Assembly (NCBI GenBank): GCA_046094505.1
Contig: JBJTHN010000029.1
Coordinates: forward strand, 1-24,862
DNA: 24,862 bases
Source of the DNA: RFTU01 sp046094505
GTDB taxonomy: Bacteria > Pseudomonadota > Gammaproteobacteria > Burkholderiales > Burkholderiaceae_C
Direction of reading: 5' to 3'
This document shows positions 1 to 6,819 of this stretch, piece by piece. Both the position numbers and the translations under genes were made by a program. The notes below the pieces were generated by a model. That model did no database searches. It was not told the origin of the DNA and saw only the letters and a list, made by a program, of their open reading frames with translations. Numbering within the stretch: position 1 is the stretch's first letter; every line of letters begins with the position of its first letter.

Positions 1-327
1 GCGGTCGACATGGGCGCTGGCATCGGGGTGAAAGCTGATGAGATCGGCCCCCGCTTTGGCAAAGGCCTGGGCCAGCGCGTCCACCGGCTGCACCATCAGG
101 TGCACATCGATGGGCACGCGGCTGCCATCGGCCTTGACCGCGTGCGGACGCAGGGCTTCGCAGACCATGGGCCCAAAGGTCAGGTTGGGCACATAGTGGT
201 TGTCCATCACATCGAAGTGGATCCAATCGGCCCCGGCCTCGATAACACGGCGCACCTCGGCACCGAGCTGGGCGAAATCGGCCGAGAGGATGGACGGGGC
301 GATTCGGTAGGTGCGCGTGGAGCTCAT
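1..327 (-). CDS. rpe: Ribulose-phosphate 3-epimerase, 3' end cut by window edge
   Basis: Interconverts D-ribulose 5-phosphate and D-xylulose 5-phosphate in the pentose phosphate and Calvin cycles; cytosolic TIM barrel. The reading frame is open from an ATG at 327 to the window edge (109 codons, about half of the usual 220-230). The N-terminus reads MSSTRTYRIAPSILSADF, the family's first strand with the conserved Ser, followed by GADWIHFDVMDNHYVPNLTFG, which carries the metal-binding His and Asp and the DVMD motif, and later by the DVHLMV strand. The C-terminal half, with the second catalytic Asp, lies outside the window. It is divergent from apaG with only 36 bp between the start codons. A TAGAAT hexamer sits 6 nt before the ATG on this strand, so the mRNA may be leaderless. 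Family assignment is firm. Confidence 0.95.
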   Translation of the reverse strand, partial: MSSTRTYRIAPSILSADFAQLGAEVRRVIEAGADWIHFDVMDNHYVPNLTFGPMVCEALRPHAVKADGSRVPIDVHLMVQPVDALAQAFAKAGADLISFHPDASAHVDR

Positions 328-332
328 GAAAC

Positions 333-357
333 GATTCTAGGGGGGGTGCCTAGAATC
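333..357. promoter_or_regulatory. Perfect inverted repeat with mirrored -10 boxes between rpe and apaG
   Basis: Arms GATTCTAGG (333-341) and CCTAGAATC (349-357) are exact reverse complements around a 7-nt G-rich spacer. Each arm contains TAGAAT reading outward: 351-356 toward apaG (7 nt before its ATG) and 339-334 on the minus strand toward rpe (6 nt before its ATG). That spacing would place both transcription starts at or next to the start codons, giving leaderless or nearly leaderless messages. The layout is seen directly; promoter function is inferred. It could instead be an operator. Confidence 0.5.
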
Positions 358-363
358 TGGCGC

Positions 364-750
364 ATGAGCACATCTCAAGCGTCGGGGCAATTCAGCTGCT
401 CGGTCAAGGTGCAGCACCTGCCGGACCAGTCCGACCCACAGCAGGGCGTGCACGCCTATGCCTACACGGTGACCATCGTCAACACCGGAGACATCACGGC
501 ACAGCTGGTGGCGCGGCGTTGGTTGATCACCGACGGCCATGGCCAAACCGAAGAGGTGCGCGGCCTGGCCGTGGTCGGCCATCAACCCGTGCTGCGGCCC
601 GGTGAGCAGTTTGAGTACACCAGTTGGGTGCGTCTGGAAACGCCCATGGGCACGATGCGCGGCACGTTCTACTGCATGACCGAACACGCCCGCGCCTTTG
701 AGGCCGACGTTGGCGAGTTCATGCTGGCGCCACCACAGGCCCTGCATTGA
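364..750 (+). CDS. apaG: ApaG (Co2+/Mg2+ efflux-associated protein)
   Basis: A 128-residue protein of the ApaG/DUF525 family, a small single-domain immunoglobulin-like fold named for its linkage to apaH; its biochemical role is still poorly defined (linked to Co2+/Mg2+ resistance in enterobacteria). Recognisable stretches are YAYTVTIVNTGD, ARRWLITDGHG, the glycine-rich VVGHQPVLRPGEQFEYTS, and TPMGTMRGTFYC near the C-terminus. Length fits the family (about 125-130). The frame is open upstream to position 10, but the ATG at 364 gives the correct N-terminus and is preceded by a TAGAAT box. No Shine-Dalgarno is evident, which agrees with a leaderless start. It is divergent from rpe and convergent with the small membrane-protein gene at 789-929. 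Confidence 0.95.
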   Translation: MSTSQASGQFSCSVKVQHLPDQSDPQQGVHAYAYTVTIVNTGDITAQLVARRWLITDGHGQTEEVRGLAVVGHQPVLRPGEQFEYTSWVRLETPMGTMRGTFYCMTEHARAFEADVGEFMLAPPQALH

Positions 751-788
751 AGCCCACCGTGTGCGCCTCCAGCCCGGCTTGGGTCTGC

Positions 789-929
789 TCAGGGTTTGGG
801 GGCTGGCGGGTCGTCTGAGCCGTCCTGCGCCCGCAGTTCACCACGCCGTCGCCCTGAAAACATCGTCCACCACACGATGAACGCCAACAAGGCCAAGGCC
901 CCCAGGGCTTCGAGCAACAAGATCCACAT
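789..929 (-). CDS. Small single-span membrane protein (46 aa)
   Basis: A short frame encoding one N-terminal hydrophobic helix (MWILLLEALGALALLAFIVW, residues 1-20) followed by WTMFSGRRRGEL and a polar tail rich in Asp and Pro. The positive residues just after the helix suggest an N-out/C-in orientation. The composition (clean helix, basic stop-transfer, charged tail) is what a real gene gives and is unlikely in an antisense shadow; it also resembles small hypothetical proteins I associate with this locus in Comamonadaceae, though I cannot check this. The frame extends upstream to 1115, but that part is antisense to mltA. A GTG lies directly before the ATG. There is no clear Shine-Dalgarno. 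It is convergent with apaG (38-bp gap) and divergent from mltA (37-bp gap). Function unknown. Confidence 0.6.
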   Translation of the reverse strand: MWILLLEALGALALLAFIVWWTMFSGRRRGELRAQDGSDDPPAPKP

Positions 930-966
930 CACCGCAGGATACCCAAGGGTCGTCGGGACGAGATGG

Positions 967-2142
967 ATGCCCGCATCGGCAATGGGTTTGATGGCCTTGC
1001 TGGCCGTTTTCCTGACAGCGTGCAGCACCAGCCCTCGATCGGGCGGCGACACAAACCGATCGCCGTCTTCAGCGCCTGGTCCATCGCCTTCGGTCAGTGC
1101 GGTGGCCGGCGGCATACCGTTGGGTGAGCGCGCCGAGCGCGGCCCTTCGGTTTGGGTTCGGGTCGGTTGGGAGGAACTGCCGGGATTTCAGGACGACCCA
1201 GTGGGCGAAGTGATGAGCGCGCTCCTAGCCGGCTGCACGCGCTCGCCCACCGCGTGGAGCACCGCCTGCGAGCAGGCCGCACGGCTGAACCCGCAGGACC
1301 ACCATGCCGTGCGTCTGTGGATGCTGCAGCACCTTCAACCCTGGCGCATCGAGGACCGCAGAGGCGTGCGCGAGGGCCTGCTCACCGGCTACTACGAGCC
1401 GCACTTCGAGGCACGGCGCCAGGCCGATGGAGACTTCAAGTCGCCGCTGCATCGCCCGCCCGCGGACCTCGGGCAACGCCGACCCTATTGGACCCGGCAA
1501 CAGTTGGACACCGTACTCGAGGCCCGCGACGCACTCAAGGGGCGCGAATTGGTCTACCTGCGAGACCCGGTGGATGTGCTGGTGCTCCAGATTCAAGGAT
1601 CCGGGCGCCTGACCGTGACCGAGCCCGATGGCCGGCAACGTCAGGTACGCCTGGGTTTCACTGCTCACAACGACCACCCCTTTGGCTCAGTGGGCCGGTG
1701 GCTGATTGACCAAGGCCACCTGAGCGCCGCACAGGCCACCTGGCCCGGCATCAAGGAATGGATGCAGCGCAACCCTCGCCGCGTTCAGGAAGCGCTGTGG
1801 AAGAACCCCCGCGTGGTCTTCTTCAAGGAGGAACCGCTAACCGACCCTGATCTGGGGCCGAGGGGCGCGATGGGTGTACCCCTGACACCCCAGAGATCCC
1901 TGGCGGTCGACCCCCGCAGCGTGCCCTATGGCACGGCCCTGTGGATACACAGCCATTCTCCCAACAGCAAACCCTTGCAGCGGGCGGTGATGGCGCAGGA
2001 CACGGGCAGTGCCATCACCGGTGCGGTCCGGGGTGACTACTTCTGGGGCTGGGGTGGCGAAGCCGGAGAACGCGCCGGTCGCATGAAGGGCCGCCTGCAG
2101 ATGTGGGCCTTGTGGCCGGCGGGGCAGCGGCCGCCGCCCTAG
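967..2142 (+). CDS. mltA: Membrane-bound lytic murein transglycosylase A (lipoprotein)
   Basis: Cleaves the MurNAc-GlcNAc bond of peptidoglycan with formation of 1,6-anhydroMurNAc; acts at the periplasmic face of the outer membrane. From the ATG at 967 the 391-aa product starts with a short lipoprotein signal whose lipobox LTAC puts the lipidated Cys at residue 19 (ATG at 982 also possible). An Ala/Ser/Pro linker follows, then the MltA barrel: GLLTGYYEP, LQIQGSGRL and GFTAHNDHPF. The C-terminal 3D domain carries the catalytic-Asp motif VMAQDTGSAI, with three family Asp residues, and then GDYFWGWGG. The frame is open upstream to 796, but that start would bury the signal peptide and overlap the small gene on the other strand. 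mltA next to apaG and rpe is a familiar betaproteobacterial arrangement. Confidence 0.93.
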   Translation: MPASAMGLMALLAVFLTACSTSPRSGGDTNRSPSSAPGPSPSVSAVAGGIPLGERAERGPSVWVRVGWEELPGFQDDPVGEVMSALLAGCTRSPTAWSTACEQAARLNPQDHHAVRLWMLQHLQPWRIEDRRGVREGLLTGYYEPHFEARRQADGDFKSPLHRPPADLGQRRPYWTRQQLDTVLEARDALKGRELVYLRDPVDVLVLQIQGSGRLTVTEPDGRQRQVRLGFTAHNDHPFGSVGRWLIDQGHLSAAQATWPGIKEWMQRNPRRVQEALWKNPRVVFFKEEPLTDPDLGPRGAMGVPLTPQRSLAVDPRSVPYGTALWIHSHSPNSKPLQRAVMAQDTGSAITGAVRGDYFWGWGGEAGERAGRMKGRLQMWALWPAGQRPPP

Positions 2143-2192
2143 CGCCGTCTGACGGCCTCCCGCGGCGGTTCACTTCTTGCTTCACAACAGGT

Positions 2193-3926
2193 ATGCCCGC
2201 CGCGAACAAGCCCGACCCCCACAAGCCACCGACGGCGCCAGCGCAAGCCTGGGCGCAGCAGGAGCGCCTGCTGCTGGCCGAGGTGCTGAGGCTGGTCGGC
2301 CGCAGCCTGGCACCTGAGCCCGTGGTGCGCGAGATGCTGCACCTGATGAGCGAGTTGGTGGGTCTCAATCGCGGACGCCTGGTGCTGCTGGATGAGATGG
2401 ATCGGGCGGTGGAGGGCACCATCGAGCCACAGACCCGGGCCCGAATTCGCCATGCCTACGGGCTGATGCGCACCGAAATGGAGCATGGCGTGTATGCCCA
2501 GGGCGAAGGCATCACCGGTGCGGTGCTGAGCACGGGCCAGCCGATGATCGTGCAGGACATCGACCAAGAGCCCCGCTTCCTGAACCGCGCGGTGCCGCGC
2601 GAGAAGCTGCCTTCGGAGACCGTGGCCTTCATCGCGGTGCCCGTGGAAATCGAGCATCGTTGCGTGGGTGTATTGGCCTGTCACCGCATCCGCAGCCGGC
2701 ACCGTGCCCTGACCGACGACCTGGCCCTGCTCAAACTGTTGGCCACGCTCACCGGGCAGGTGCTGCAGCTCAACATGTTGGTGCAGCGCAAGACGGCGGC
2801 ACTCGAAGCCCAGAATGCGCTGCTCAAGGGGGTGCTGCAGTCCTCGGCCATGCGCTACGGAATCGTTGGCCAATCGCCGGCCTTGTTGAAATCGCTGCAC
2901 GAGCTCGAGCGGGTTTCGCAGTCGCACGCCACGGTGATGCTCCTGGGTGAATCGGGAACGGGCAAGGAATTGTTTGCACGCGCGGTTCACCTGTCGAGCA
3001 CGCGGCATGACCGCCCCTTCATCAAGGTCAACTGCGCGGCGATTCCCGAAACGCTGTTCGAATCGGAACTGTTCGGGCACGAGCGTGGCGCCTTCACCGG
3101 TGCATCCGGCGCACGAGCAGGGTGGTTTGAACGGGCCGATGGCGGCACCCTGTTCCTGGACGAAGTGGGCGAAATGCCCTTGTCGCTTCAGTCCAAATTG
3201 CTGAGAACCCTTCAGGACGGCACGCTCATGCGCTTGGGAGGCAGCAAAGAGGTGCGGGTGGATGTGCGGGTCGTGGTGGCCACGCACCGCAACCTCGTCA
3301 ATGACGTGGCGATGGGGCGCTTCCGGCGCGACCTCTATTACCGAATCAATGTGGTGCCCATTCGCCTGCCGTCCCTGCGCGAGCGGGCAGAAGACATCAA
3401 GCCCTTGGCCCTGCATTTCCTCAGCCGCGCCAACCAGGCCCATCAACGCAACCTGCACCTCAGCGAAGGGGCTTGGAAATGGCTGGGCGAGCAGGTCTGG
3501 CCCGGGAACATCCGCGAGTTGGGCAACCTGATTGAGCGGGGGGTGTTGCTGGGCGAGGGCCCGGTGCTGGAAGCTCTTGACCTGCACCGGCTGGCCGAAC
3601 ATGAGCCGCCTTCGCCATCGCCTTCGCAGATGGATCAGGCGGCAATCGAACCAGGCGATGCGCGCACAGCGAACCGGCTGCCGGCCGACGGCCAGCGAAC
3701 GCAGAACGCGGCACCCGTCAAGGACGAGCCGGCGACGGACGCGAACGGGCCGACCGTTCGCGACTACCGTTCCTTCCAATCCCATTCAGCGCAAGACCTG
3801 CGCCAGGCGCTGGGCCAAGCGGGTGGCAACCAGACGCGTGCGGCACTGGCGCTGGGCCTCACGCCGCGGCAGTTTGCCTACCGCTGGCGGCGCCTAGGAT
3901 TGGAAAGGTCGCCGCCGCAGGGCTGA
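2193..3926 (+). CDS. NifA-like sigma54-dependent activator (GAF-AAA+-Fis HTH)
   Basis: A 577-aa enhancer-binding protein. Residues about 25-195 form a GAF sensor domain (GEGITGAVLSTGQPMIVQDI is typical), followed by a short helical linker. The AAA+ domain (about 222-450) has Walker A GESGTGKE (252-259), the sigma54-contacting GAFTGA loop (299-304), Walker B GGTLFLDE (318-324) and the arginine-finger region FRRDLYYRINV. A Pro/Ala/Asp-rich linker (about 470-530) leads to a Fis-type HTH (NQTRAALALGLTPRQFAYRW), which is the part most like NifA. No nif genes are visible, so I do not call it nifA. The start at 2193 sits 50 bp after mltA; the ribosome-binding site is weak. It lies directly upstream of a sigma54-type promoter and an inverted repeat, and is the obvious candidate activator of the rhodanese operon and perhaps of cynABDS. 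The GAF ligand is unknown. Confidence 0.92.
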   Translation: MPAANKPDPHKPPTAPAQAWAQQERLLLAEVLRLVGRSLAPEPVVREMLHLMSELVGLNRGRLVLLDEMDRAVEGTIEPQTRARIRHAYGLMRTEMEHGVYAQGEGITGAVLSTGQPMIVQDIDQEPRFLNRAVPREKLPSETVAFIAVPVEIEHRCVGVLACHRIRSRHRALTDDLALLKLLATLTGQVLQLNMLVQRKTAALEAQNALLKGVLQSSAMRYGIVGQSPALLKSLHELERVSQSHATVMLLGESGTGKELFARAVHLSSTRHDRPFIKVNCAAIPETLFESELFGHERGAFTGASGARAGWFERADGGTLFLDEVGEMPLSLQSKLLRTLQDGTLMRLGGSKEVRVDVRVVVATHRNLVNDVAMGRFRRDLYYRINVVPIRLPSLRERAEDIKPLALHFLSRANQAHQRNLHLSEGAWKWLGEQVWPGNIRELGNLIERGVLLGEGPVLEALDLHRLAEHEPPSPSPSQMDQAAIEPGDARTANRLPADGQRTQNAAPVKDEPATDANGPTVRDYRSFQSHSAQDLRQALGQAGGNQTRAALALGLTPRQFAYRWRRLGLERSPPQG

Positions 3927-3965
3927 CGAACCCGGGGCCTGAGGCCCCCCAGATGCCGCCCGACG

Positions 3966-3987
3966 TTTGTCGACATTGCTCGACAAA
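3966..3987. promoter_or_regulatory. Putative upstream activator site for the sigma54 promoter
   Basis: Arms TTTGTCGA (3966-3973) and TCGACAAA (3980-3987) are exact reverse complements with a 6-nt spacer. A further TGTCGAC half-site lies at 4008-4014. The centre is about 115 bp upstream of the start of transcription predicted from the -24/-12 element, in the range used by enhancer-binding proteins. The spacing is not the classical NifA TGT-N10-ACA. The symmetry is seen; binding by the adjacent activator is inferred. Confidence 0.6.
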
Positions 3988-4064
3988 GTCCATCAATTTT
4001 TGGCGAATGTCGACGAAGTGGGCCGCGCCAGGGCGCCCTAGTGTGGGGTTCGGGGGTGAAAGGT

Positions 4065-4081
4065 CTGGCATGGCCATTGCA
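4065..4081 (+). promoter_or_regulatory. Sigma54 (-24/-12) promoter of the rhodanese operon
   Basis: CTGGCATGGCCATTGCA matches the YTGGCACG-N4-TTGCA consensus at nearly every fixed position; the one clear departure is T for C after TGGCA. The essential GG (4067-4068) and GC (4079-4080) are exactly 12 nt apart. Transcription would start near 4092, leaving a leader of about 39 nt to the ATG at 4131. A sigma54 activator gene ends 138 bp upstream. Confidence 0.8.
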
Positions 4082-4130
4082 AACAACACCTCTTCAATAG
4101 CTGTCCCCTTGCACCCCATCGGAGATCATC

Positions 4131-5030
4131 ATGGCCTACCCCACCCTGCTCACCCCCGAAGCACTTTCCACCCTGGCCGCCAGCGAGAAACTGGTCATCA
4201 TCGACACCCGCGACGCCGACACCTATACGGCCGGTCACATACCAGGCGCGGTGAACCTGCGCGAGATCTTCACCTTTCTGGCCACCTCAACCGTTGAAGG
4301 CCTGGCCGAGCTCAAGAGCACCTTCGTGAAGCACTTCGGTGACATCGGCCTGTCGGGCGCGGAAACGGCGGTGCTGTACGAGGACTCTCTCAACAGCGGC
4401 TATGGCCAAAGCTGCCGCGGCTACTACCTGCTCACGTGGCTCGGATACCCCAAGGTGCATGTGCTCAACGGTGGTTACTCGGCCTGGAAGGCGGCGGGGC
4501 TGCCGGTTTCCACCGAGGCGGTGACCCCCATGCCCACCACCTTCCCCGCTGATTTGACGATGAGCGACGTGATGCTGACCCAGGCCGATGTCTTGGATGC
4601 GGTGAAGGCACCGGGCACCGCAAAGCTGCTGGATGTACGCGACATCGACGAATGGATCGGCGAAAGCTCTTCCCCCTACGGCAAGGACTTTGCGCCACGC
4701 AAGGGACGCATCCCGGGCGCCAAGTGGGTGGAGTGGTACCGCTTCATGAAGCCATCGGCGCAGGGCCCAATGATCAAGTCGCCCGATGAAGTGAAGGCGG
4801 AATGCGCCACGGCCGGCATTGCACCAAGCGACACGGTCTACCTCTATTGCTTTAAAGGAGCGCGCGCTTCCAACACCTTCCTGGCCTTGAAGCAGGCCGG
4901 CTTCACCGACGTGCGCATGTACTTCGGCAGCTGGAACGAATGGTCGCGCGACGAAGCGATGCCCATCGAAACCGGGCTGCCGTTCAAGGCCGAGATGCCC
5001 ATGGCCATGCGCAGCAGCGTGGCGTATTGA
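4131..5030 (+). CDS. Two-domain rhodanese (thiosulfate sulfurtransferase type)
   Basis: A 299-aa tandem rhodanese that transfers a sulfane sulfur from a donor (thiosulfate or similar) to an acceptor such as cyanide or a protein thiol through a cysteine persulfide. The N-terminal domain (about 1-130) starts IIDTRDADTYTAGHIPGA and is catalytically degenerate. The C-terminal domain (about 150-290) has KLLDVRDIDEW and the active loop CFKGAR with the catalytic Cys at 240. A basic loop of this kind is nearer to thiosulfate sulfurtransferases than to the CGSGVT loop of mercaptopyruvate enzymes. No signal peptide, so cytosolic. It is the first gene of a four-gene operon behind a sigma54-type promoter. 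In vivo donor and acceptor cannot be told from sequence. Confidence 0.92.
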   Translation: MAYPTLLTPEALSTLAASEKLVIIDTRDADTYTAGHIPGAVNLREIFTFLATSTVEGLAELKSTFVKHFGDIGLSGAETAVLYEDSLNSGYGQSCRGYYLLTWLGYPKVHVLNGGYSAWKAAGLPVSTEAVTPMPTTFPADLTMSDVMLTQADVLDAVKAPGTAKLLDVRDIDEWIGESSSPYGKDFAPRKGRIPGAKWVEWYRFMKPSAQGPMIKSPDEVKAECATAGIAPSDTVYLYCFKGARASNTFLALKQAGFTDVRMYFGSWNEWSRDEAMPIETGLPFKAEMPMAMRSSVAY

Positions 5031-5060
5031 TTCGAAACCCAACGATCCACTGGAGACACC

Positions 5061-5621
5061 ATGTCCGCCGTTCTCGACCAAGCCCCGACCACCGTCAAAA
5101 CCTATCTGCGCCCGATCGACCGGAATGGTCTGATGGCCTTTGCCGACAAAGGCCGCAACAACCCCGCCTCGCGCGGGACCAACAAGGTTCACACCGTCAC
5201 TGAAGGGCAGTACCGCACCCTCAGCTATGTGGGCGACCACGACCCCGTGGTGGTGGACGAACCGTTGCACCTGTTCGGCGAGAACACGGCGCCGGCCCCC
5301 GGGGAAATTGCACTCTCGGCCCTGGGCGGCTGCCTGGCGGTGGGCATCACCGCCGTGGCCACCTGGAAGCAGGTCAAGCTGAGTAAGCTGGAGCTCTTTC
5401 TGGAAGGCGACATCGGCAACCCGGCCGCCTGGGGTGCCGGTGGTGCATTGGAAAAGACGCCGCCTGAAATGGGCTTCCAAGCCATTCGCGTGAGGGTGGT
5501 GGTGGAGGGCGACGCCACGCGCGAAACGCTTGACGAGATCGTGCGCCACGCCAACTACTACTCACCGGTGGCCAACACCATGCGCAATCCGATTCCGTTC
5601 TCCATTGCGATGGCGGAGTAA
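5061..5621 (+). CDS. OsmC-like protein with a single cysteine
   Basis: A 186-aa member of the OsmC/Ohr fold. The central strand-helix SALGGCLAVGITAVATWKQV carries the family's first cysteine (residue 91), and the C-terminal half ends HANYYSPVANTMRNPIPF. In peroxide-reducing Ohr/OsmC a second cysteine occurs at about the place where this protein has NYYSPV, and no other Cys is present. A two-cysteine peroxidase cycle is therefore not possible within one subunit; a role holding a persulfide, or use of an external thiol, would fit better beside a rhodanese, but that is inference. Start ATG at 5061 is preceded by GGAGA at good spacing, 30 bp after the rhodanese stop. The next gene begins 4 bp after its stop. 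Fold assignment is firm, function unknown. Confidence 0.88.
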   Translation: MSAVLDQAPTTVKTYLRPIDRNGLMAFADKGRNNPASRGTNKVHTVTEGQYRTLSYVGDHDPVVVDEPLHLFGENTAPAPGEIALSALGGCLAVGITAVATWKQVKLSKLELFLEGDIGNPAAWGAGGALEKTPPEMGFQAIRVRVVVEGDATRETLDEIVRHANYYSPVANTMRNPIPFSIAMAE

Positions 5622-5625
5622 ACCG

Positions 5626-6819
5626 ATGGGCGCACCGATGGAATTGGCTGCGGGGCTCCGCCAGAGCACACCCGGCTGCCTAGATGGAGAGGCCCTGATC
5701 GAAGCCGTGCGCGCCGTGGCGCGGGGCCCTTTGGCAGCGGTGGTCGAGGATTGCGACCGCAAGGGCATCTACCCCGAATCGGTGCTGCGTGAGTTGGGCG
5801 CACTCGGTGCCTTGGGCGTTCACCACGACGATCGTGCAGCACTGGGCCAATCCGGTACGGACGCCGATTTCGGCCTGGCCATTCGTGCGGCAGCCGAGGT
5901 GTCACGGGTGTGCGGCGCCACCGGATTTATGGTCTGGTGCCACCAGGTCTGCGGTGTCTACTTGGAGCAAAGCGGCAACCCGAACCTGGGTGGCGACGTG
6001 CTGGCCGCACACATGCTGGGCCAGACCCTGGGCGCCACGGGTATGAGCAACCCGATGAAGACCTTTGCGGGGATCGAGCAGTTCCTGCTCAAGGCCCGCC
6101 GTGACGGTCAGGGGTATGTGGTCAACGGCACGCTGCCTTGGGTCAGCAACCTGGGCGACGATCATTACTTTGGGGCCGTGGCCGCCTTGGAAACCGACAC
6201 CGACGAACCCCCGCGCGAGGTCATGTTCATCGTGCGCTGCGATGCGCCTGGCGTGGAGCGGCGCAACTGCCCCTCGTTCTCCGCGATGGAGGGCACCAAC
6301 ACCTGGGCGGTGCGGCTGAACAACTACCGGGTCGATGCCACCAATCTGTTGGCTGATCCGGTGCGGCCCTTCATCGGCCGCATCCGCGGCGCCTTCGTGC
6401 TGCTGCAGACCGCCATGGGCATCGGCGTCACGCAAGGAGCGATCGATTCCATGTTGAAGGTCGAACCTCAACTCGGGCATGTGAACCAATTCCTCGAGGA
6501 CCGGCCCGACGAGTTGCAGGCGGAGCTGGATGAACTGGTGGCGCGAATCATGAAACTGGCTCGAACGCCCTATGCCACCGATCAGGAACACCTGATCAGC
6601 GTGCTCGATTCCAGGGCTCAAGCCGGCGAACTCGCCTTGCGCGCTGCGCAGTCCGCGCTCTTGCATGCCGGGGCTCGCGGCTACCTCATGAGCTCAGATG
6701 TTCAGCGCCGGGTGCGCGAATCGCACTTCGTGGCCATCGTCACACCGGCCATCAAGCACCTGCGCAAGGAGATCGCGCGCCTGAGCAAGCCGGTGATGCC
6801 GCAAGCGGGGGCCGCATGA
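5626..6819 (+). CDS. Acyl-CoA dehydrogenase-fold flavoprotein, probable monooxygenase type
   Basis: A 397-aa protein with the three-part acyl-CoA dehydrogenase layout: helical N-domain (1-130), beta domain (about 130-240; GATGMSNPMKTFAG and WVSNLGDD lie near the flavin) and helical C-domain. By eye, the segment RESHFVAIVTPAIKHLRKE (364-382) aligns with the helix that bears the catalytic Glu in true dehydrogenases (IYEGT-type motif); here the position is Thr 373. Loss of that base is typical of the flavin-dependent monooxygenases of this fold (DszC/SfnB/MsuC group), which need reduced flavin. The ATG at 5626 has GGAG upstream in the end of the OsmC-like gene; a longer frame from 5530 is spurious overlap. 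The stop overlaps the rubredoxin-reductase start (ATGA), suggesting coupled translation and a functional pair. Substrate unknown. Confidence 0.85.
   Translation: MGAPMELAAGLRQSTPGCLDGEALIEAVRAVARGPLAAVVEDCDRKGIYPESVLRELGALGALGVHHDDRAALGQSGTDADFGLAIRAAAEVSRVCGATGFMVWCHQVCGVYLEQSGNPNLGGDVLAAHMLGQTLGATGMSNPMKTFAGIEQFLLKARRDGQGYVVNGTLPWVSNLGDDHYFGAVAALETDTDEPPREVMFIVRCDAPGVERRNCPSFSAMEGTNTWAVRLNNYRVDATNLLADPVRPFIGRIRGAFVLLQTAMGIGVTQGAIDSMLKVEPQLGHVNQFLEDRPDELQAELDELVARIMKLARTPYATDQEHLISVLDSRAQAGELALRAAQSALLHAGARGYLMSSDVQRRVRESHFVAIVTPAIKHLRKEIARLSKPVMPQAGAA

Noticed and set aside
796..966. N-terminal extension of the mltA reading frame
   Set aside because: It would place 57 residues before the lipoprotein signal and overlap the small membrane-protein gene; the lipobox supports a start at 967 or 982.
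2139..3785. Long antisense open frame of about 550 codons opposite the sigma54 activator
   Set aside because: A GC-rich shadow frame with His/Gln/Arg-rich composition and no domain; the sense protein has all family motifs. The same holds for the long antisense frames at 4287-5549, 12239-14008, 14852-15925, 17128-18336 and 20193-22061.
2193..3926. Naming the activator nifA
   Set aside because: Domain plan and HTH are similar, but there are no nitrogenase genes and no NifA-specific feature that decides it.
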